Assembly: GCF_026745355.1 (NCBI RefSeq)
Contig: NC_079205.1
Span: forward strand, 45,217,558-45,281,557
Source: Beta vulgaris subsp. vulgaris
Taxonomy: Eukaryota; Streptophyta; Magnoliopsida; Caryophyllales; Amaranthaceae
Length of the DNA: 64,000 nucleotides
Reading direction: 5' to 3'
Below are positions 59,401 through 64,000 of the stretch, one piece after another. The position numbers and the translations under genes are program-made. How positions within the stretch are numbered: position 1 is the first letter of the stretch; each line of letters begins with the position of its first letter. The notes beneath the pieces are model-generated. The model ran no database searches and was not told the DNA's origin. It saw nothing but the letters and a program-made list of their open reading frames with translations.

Positions 59401-60592
59401 GAATATCTTGAGCTTTGTATAAACACCCCAAAACCTTGTCGGACGAACACGGTTGGGATTCTGCAGTAGAGAGATCATCTCCACTATCCAGCCATCAGCC
59501 TGTTAAAAAAAAAAACTCTCATTTATTTATAACCTTCTTAACTGCATCACCATCAAAAGATGCTCGTGTACAATGCAAAACAACAGCACCACAATACAAA
59601 CTAAAGAAAGTCGCTCAGACAATAATTCACCAAAACAAGAACAGCCACATAATGATGATAAATTATTTTGCACAATAGAAAATTAAACAGGGCCTATTTT
59701 TAAACCAAACAAGGTACTGCCCCAGTATATAGAGTTAAGCTTCAAGAGAGTATCCCTGACCATAATATTAGCTTCTACACAAGAAAAGTCACATATAAAC
59801 TTTAGCCTGAAATTAGAGCACCACATCATTTAATGACCCTTATGAGGCGCTCCCATATATATATATAAAAGAAGCCCTACTCACAAGAGCACAGACCAGT
59901 AGTTTCCATTAAGCCCATTATTCCAACACCACAAACTGCAGATTACATCAGAACATATATATGACAAAAGAAGTAGAGAATCAACAAAATCTACCATTAA
60001 CATAGTCCAAACGTTACTAATCAGCTCCAGCACCATCAATAATCCTATGATGTAACAATTTCTATCCACTAATCACAAAGTTCCTCACTTACCACTGTTG
60101 TTCTCCCTATATTCTCATCTCCCCAGAATTTTACAAGCCAAAACAAAAACCTAAGCAACCCAAAGTGTACTACTATAAAGTAAGCAAAAATGTTAAATCC
60201 AACAACAACAACAAAGCCTTAGTTCCAAAATGATTTTGGTTGGTCTAAGTGCTAACATGAATCATCATAAGAAATCGTTTTCATGATATATGAAACAATA
60301 AACGTAAGGGAAAATAGAGAGCAAATATAGAAGATACCTCGAGAAGGGTTTTGGCATAATCAGAAACACCATCAGAAACCAAAACCACCATATCTTTCTT
60401 GGAACCTGTGTCACGAATTGACTTCCCTAAAACTCTAACACCCAAAACGAACTCATCACCATACAATAATGTCACATAAGCTTCCTTGGTAGATTGGGAC
60501 CTTTTTGCATCTATACGCAGAATAGAAGATTGCAACAGTAAAAAACACAAGATTAAAGTAAACCCATGATTCAAAATCCTGAATTTCACCAT
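53408..60592 (-). CDS. IPUT1: GT8 inositol phosphorylceramide glucuronosyltransferase
   Basis: Ten exons on the minus strand: 60338-60592, 59379-59499, 59088-59273, 56820-56983, 56501-56608, 55880-56017, 55665-55799, 55212-55497, 55001-55124 and 53408-53531. All introns are GT-AG, phases agree, and the sum is 1641 nt (546 residues plus stop), close to Arabidopsis PGSIP6/IPUT1. It has an N-terminal hydrophobic segment (about 10-28), a GT8 domain with metal-binding DAD (130-132), GDQGFLNSYY (from 188), HYTLGPLKPWDWW (254-266), and several C-terminal membrane helices (about 303-318, 382-406, 410-430, then two more). The family moves glucuronic acid from UDP-GlcA to inositol phosphorylceramide in the Golgi, the first sugar of GIPC sphingolipids. 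The exon 6/7 boundary is least certain. Confidence 0.93.
56984..59087 (-). other. Large third intron of the GT8 gene
   Basis: 2.1 kb between the exon encoding DAD and the exon starting GDQGFLN. It holds a poly(G) tract (58025-58040) and a poly(C) tract (58167-58181) but no open frame I recognise. Introns 1 (838 bp) and 9 (1469 bp) are also long; the other six are 80-483 bp. Confidence 0.8.
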
Positions 60593-61427
60593 AATTGTCG
60601 AGCAATTTGGGTGAACTCAGGTGGGTTTTTCCTGTTTTTGTGTGTTATGAGGAGAGAAAAATAGCGAGTAAAAGTGTTATTTTTGTGCAGTTTTTTCTGG
60701 GTTTGATTAATGAACAAAGATCAAGAGCAAGGAGTTGAATATTCAAAGATGGGTAGTTTAAGGATTTGGTTGACTGCTGAGATATTTAAAGATTAGTAAT
60801 TCATGGATCTACTAATCAAATAACTTATTTCCAATGTCATTTTATATCATCAAAAGTTTGAAGTACCATTTGCTGGCAATACTAATACCAACAAGCACCA
60901 CAAAATACTCTTCTCAGCTTATAAATCTCTTCTCCTTCTCAAAGAAAGATCAAAACGAGCCAATTCTGTAGAAAAGAACAGAAAACAGCACCTTATCATT
61001 TGTCTAATTCATAAAATATAAAATAAAGTGTATATGTATATCTACTAATGAAATTCACTGCAAATGGAGTTGTACGCAAATCTAATAACTAGCAGACATG
61101 TGAAGTTTTATACAAATGATCCACATGAAGATTCATTGCAAATATTTTCTATTTAAAAAAAAGGTAAAACTGGAATTCCACTTACATAGAACGAAAGTGA
61201 TGAAGAAATGGATAGAAGAGTAGGTCGAAGTGCAGCAGTTACACAAAAAAGAAATGAAATTAAAATAACCCAAATAAAAAATACAAATTACAGTAGATCG
61301 GCATCGTCACAGAAGAGGTGATAAGTTGAAAAACCGAGTGTAGGGGGAAGCTAATAAGAAAAATGAGATTCGAGACTGTGGGATAACTCACTTTGTTAGA
61401 ATTTCTCTTAATTTTAAGAGATTTTAA
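60593..61427. promoter_or_regulatory. Upstream region of the GT8 gene
   Basis: The 5' UTR and promoter of the minus-strand gene should lie here. I see no strong TATA box. The stretch is AT-rich without open frames of interest and ends at the left terminus of the PIF/Harbinger element. Confidence 0.4.
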
Positions 61428-61917
61428 GGGTCTGTTTGGTTGGAAATATTTTGAGTTTGGAGACGGAGTGAGGTAACACACTTTCTTATTTTATGTTTGG
61501 TTGGATTATTTATTTTTTTCACTCCTTTATTGGCTCGGTTTTGATTCTTCCATCTTGAAACACTCCTCGCACCAGAGGAAACAAATCACGTTACCTTGAT
61601 TCCCTCATCTTCAAACCCTTCACTCCTTTTCTCTCTCCTCTATTCATCTTCGAAATCTGTTCAAAATCTGGAAAATCTTTAAATGTACTACGAAGTTCTT
61701 CAAATATGTTGCGAAGATAATGTTTACGCAAGAACAACCAATGATCTTTTTTCCACAGGTAATTTTCGAGTGATTTTACAGTATATTTTTGTGCGATTTT
61801 CACTATATTAATGCTTTTATTCTTTTTTTTTTTGTCGAATTCTCCTCATATCAAAGGGATTGCGAATATTTACCTTGTTATTTCGACAAAATTAAACTTA
61901 GGTATCCATCTCTACAT

Positions 61918-62254
61918 TCTTGTTAAAACTAGGGTATATGTGCCACGTGTCACCCTCCCTCATCCAATAACATTATATCCACGTCTTTCTCATATAGTAA
62001 AAAAAAAAGAAGAAGAATTGTTTACGTAAAGATTCGAACCCATAAAAGTATGAAAGTAAGAAATCCAACCATTACTCCACCATAACATTATTGATTTTGT
62101 AATCAAAATTAATGATGACATATGAATGGAAAACGTTTGAAATACATATAATGAATAAGATGACTTTTTTAAATGAGTATGAGAATACTTATTTAACTAC
62201 TAATAAATTGTAGCAAAGAGAAAATTTGGGGCATCGCCCGGGCCTAAATACTAG
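61918..62254 (+). mobile_element. Short Helitron with tRNA-like boxes
   Basis: Ends TACTAG before T (62255), with GCCCGGGC at 62236-62243 as in the 41098 copy; starts near TCTTGTTAAAACTAGG. TGCCACGTGTCA is at 61941. The minus strand shows TGGTGGAGTAATGGTT (A-box-like, 62067-62082) and GGGTTCGAATC (62031-62041), an exact tRNA B box. 337 bp. Confidence 0.65.
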
Positions 62255-62773
62255 TTCTTCTTAAAACTAGGGTGTTTTTTGCCTATACTTGTCCTGATGT
62301 TGTTATTGTTGATTTTTGTCGTTCTGCTCTAGATTTGTTGGTATTCTTCTATTTATGTTTCAATTGATGATTTCAACTTTGTATTATAGTTTTTTTTTCC
62401 AACTTTGCCAATGTATTACAATTGTCGTTCTGCTACAGTTTTTTGTTGTTGTTGTTATAATTGTTCAGCTGCTGTTACAATTATTTACGGATGTTTATAT
62501 TTAATTTATGTTTATGTTTGATTTATGTTTATGTTTATGGATGTTTAGGTCTTAAAATTGATGATGTTTATGTTTTGTTGGTATTCTTTCTATGTTTTAA
62601 TTGTTGTTGCTATAATCATTCTACTCCAGTCCTACTAGAAATTGGGTTGAAGCATTAGTTAGTGAACATACTTGATTTAGTTTGTTATGTGATATATAAT
62701 TTATGGATGTTACTTATGTGTTGTTGTTAGTGGGTTGTAATGATAATTCTAGGAGGTTTGTTTTGTTTCAGAA

Positions 62774-64000
62774 ATGGAACGTTATAACCAAATATCAAGG
62801 AGGAAGAAGAAATGTCAACAAATTTAGTTGGTAGATTCACTAATTTGTGTTGCATATATGATGTATCTTTTGTGGTACATCAGTACATGATGAGCATAAT
62901 TGTTGTTAGGAGTCTTGATTTGACGGGGAGGAAAAAGTCCTGAAAAAAAAAATGTGTATGGAGACTTTAAGAAGGCTAATTCGAGAGAGTGATGTATCTT
63001 GTAAAATGAACTTTGAGTGACTAGACATACTTTTAATGTGCTTTATGAAATGCTTAGAGATATAGGAGGATTTAGTGGGACTCGAAACATGTCACTTGAG
63101 GAGATAGTAGCTATGTTTATGTATATATTGGCTCACCATAAGAAAAATAGGTCTATTGGACACTTTTTCATTAGAAGTGGAGAAACGGTGAGTAGAAAGT
63201 TTCACCTTTGTCTAACGGTTGTCCTAAAGTTACATGAGCACTTACTTACCAAGCCTACACTAATGGGCGAAGATTGTGAAGATGATAGATGGAAACCTTT
63301 CAAGGTATTTCACCTAAATCATTTGTGCCCATTGAATAGTATTAGTAGTCAAATTGTCTTGAGTTAAAATTATTCAAAAATTATTACTCGTTTTGTAGAA
63401 TTGTTTAGGTGCATTAGATGGCACCTATATTAACATGAGGGTGTCAACAAAAGATAGAGCAAGGTATCGAACAAGAAAAGGCACCATAACCATGAACGTA
63501 TTAGGGGTTTGCATGCCTAATCAGGAGTTTGTCTACGTGCTACATGGGTGGGAAGGTTCTGCACATAATTGTCGTATGCTACAGAATGCTATTTCGACGC
63601 CAAATGGGTTAAGGGTTCCTCGAGGTAACTTAACATATTATTCTATATCTAAAAAGTTTCTAAATATAGGAAACATGTAGTAAATTTTTTAAAATATAGG
63701 TAAATATTACTTGATTGATGTTGGATACACTAACTGCGATGGGTTTTTATCTCTTTTTAGGGGATAAAGATATCATTTCAAAGAATGGACCGATAACCCA
63801 CCACGAAGTGCCGAAGAGTATTTCAACATGAAACACGCTAGGGCTAGAAACGTGATTGAGAGGTGCTTTGGTTTGCTAAAAGGGAGGTGGTCTATATTGA
63901 GAAGTCCATCATTCTTTCCTATCCGGACTCAAGACCGCATTGTCATGGCATGTTGTTTACTCCACAATCTTATTAGGAGAATTATGCCTACATATGACAT
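62774..64000 (+). pseudogene. Harbinger-type transposase (DDE_Tnp_4), incomplete
   Basis: A possible start MERYNQISRRKKK at 62774 meets a stop at once. The conserved part begins at 63017: RHTFNVLYEML, then AHHKKNRSIGHFFIRSGETV. Exons 63017-63304, 63399-63624 and 63700 onward join in phase through GT-AG introns. The DDE triad is present in GALDGTYI, LIDVGYTNCDGF and RNVIERCFG. A stop at 63765-63767 (TAA where CAA is plausible) and a frameshift near 63015 break it. The frame is still open at the window edge. Such transposases work with a Myb-like partner, not seen here. Confidence 0.85.

Larger units (their letters stand above)
61428..64000 (+). mobile_element. PIF/Harbinger element, left part
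   Basis: A terminus GGGTCTGTTTGGTTGG preceded by TAA (61425-61427) matches the G-rich end and TWA target of PIF/Harbinger. The transposase on the + strand further right belongs to the same superfamily and continues past 64000. A Helitron (61918-62254) is inserted between. The right terminus is outside the window, so the link between end and transposase is inference. Confidence 0.55.

Noticed and set aside
61591..61803. 70-residue basic frame on the minus strand near the Harbinger end
   Set aside because: No resemblance to the Myb-like partner protein or other known family; likely chance.
1..64000. CRISPR arrays, operons, ribosome-binding sites or prophage
   Set aside because: Nothing in the window is prokaryotic; introns, LTR elements and MITEs show plant nuclear DNA.
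1..64000. tRNA, rRNA or snRNA genes
   Set aside because: No complete cloverleaf or conserved rRNA/snRNA segment was recognised. The tRNA-like boxes in the Helitrons lack the remainder of a tRNA.

Overview
This 64 kb window reads as nuclear DNA of a flowering plant, probably a eudicot. It is AT-rich, genes are split by short GT-AG introns, and most of it is layered transposable elements. A Caryophyllales origin (spinach/beet/quinoa-like) is only an impression from the style of the small repeats. Only one intact host gene is visible: a ten-exon minus-strand gene at 53408-60592 encoding a 546-residue GT8 glycosyltransferase of the IPUT1/PGSIP6 type, the Golgi enzyme that adds glucuronic acid to inositol phosphorylceramide sphingolipids.

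Layout. 1-12 kb holds DNA transposons and derivatives: Stowaway MITEs, two related Mutator-like/foldback elements (one carrying a CACTA element), an hAT element of about 2 kb, a 5'-truncated LINE tail and three short Helitrons. 12.0-18.0 kb is a minus-strand Ty1/copia element with both LTRs and a perfect target-site duplication (TSD), interrupted by an hAT element. 18-22 kb holds three non-coding terminal-inverted-repeat elements. 22.2-24.3 kb is a second, internally deleted copia element with intact LTRs and TSD. 25.6-34.9 kb is a Ty3/gypsy element of the Tat type (two RNase H regions, PBS TGGCGCC) that carries, antisense between integrase and the 3' LTR, what looks like an intron-containing gene. 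35.0-38.7 kb is a non-coding LTR element. 39-47 kb holds a copia remnant, nested Helitrons, a retroposon with a 15-bp TSD, minisatellites and MITEs. 47.1-52.8 kb is a decayed minus-strand L1-type LINE invaded by two hAT MITEs and a small retroposon. 53.4-60.6 kb is the GT8 gene. 61.4 kb to the end is the left part of a PIF/Harbinger element whose transposase runs off the window.

Nearly every element coding region is broken. Several lesions are C:G to T:A transitions (TGG or CAA/CAG to stop, catalytic GAT to AAT), as expected of methylated, silenced DNA. The observations I rate most worth a second look are the antisense, apparently spliced gene in the Tat element (31.9-33.8 kb) and a family of Helitron-ended elements of about 260-340 bp in which every copy carries a tRNA-like A box and B box on its minus strand. 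Boundaries were fixed by reading TSDs and terminal repeats by eye; no database search was possible.
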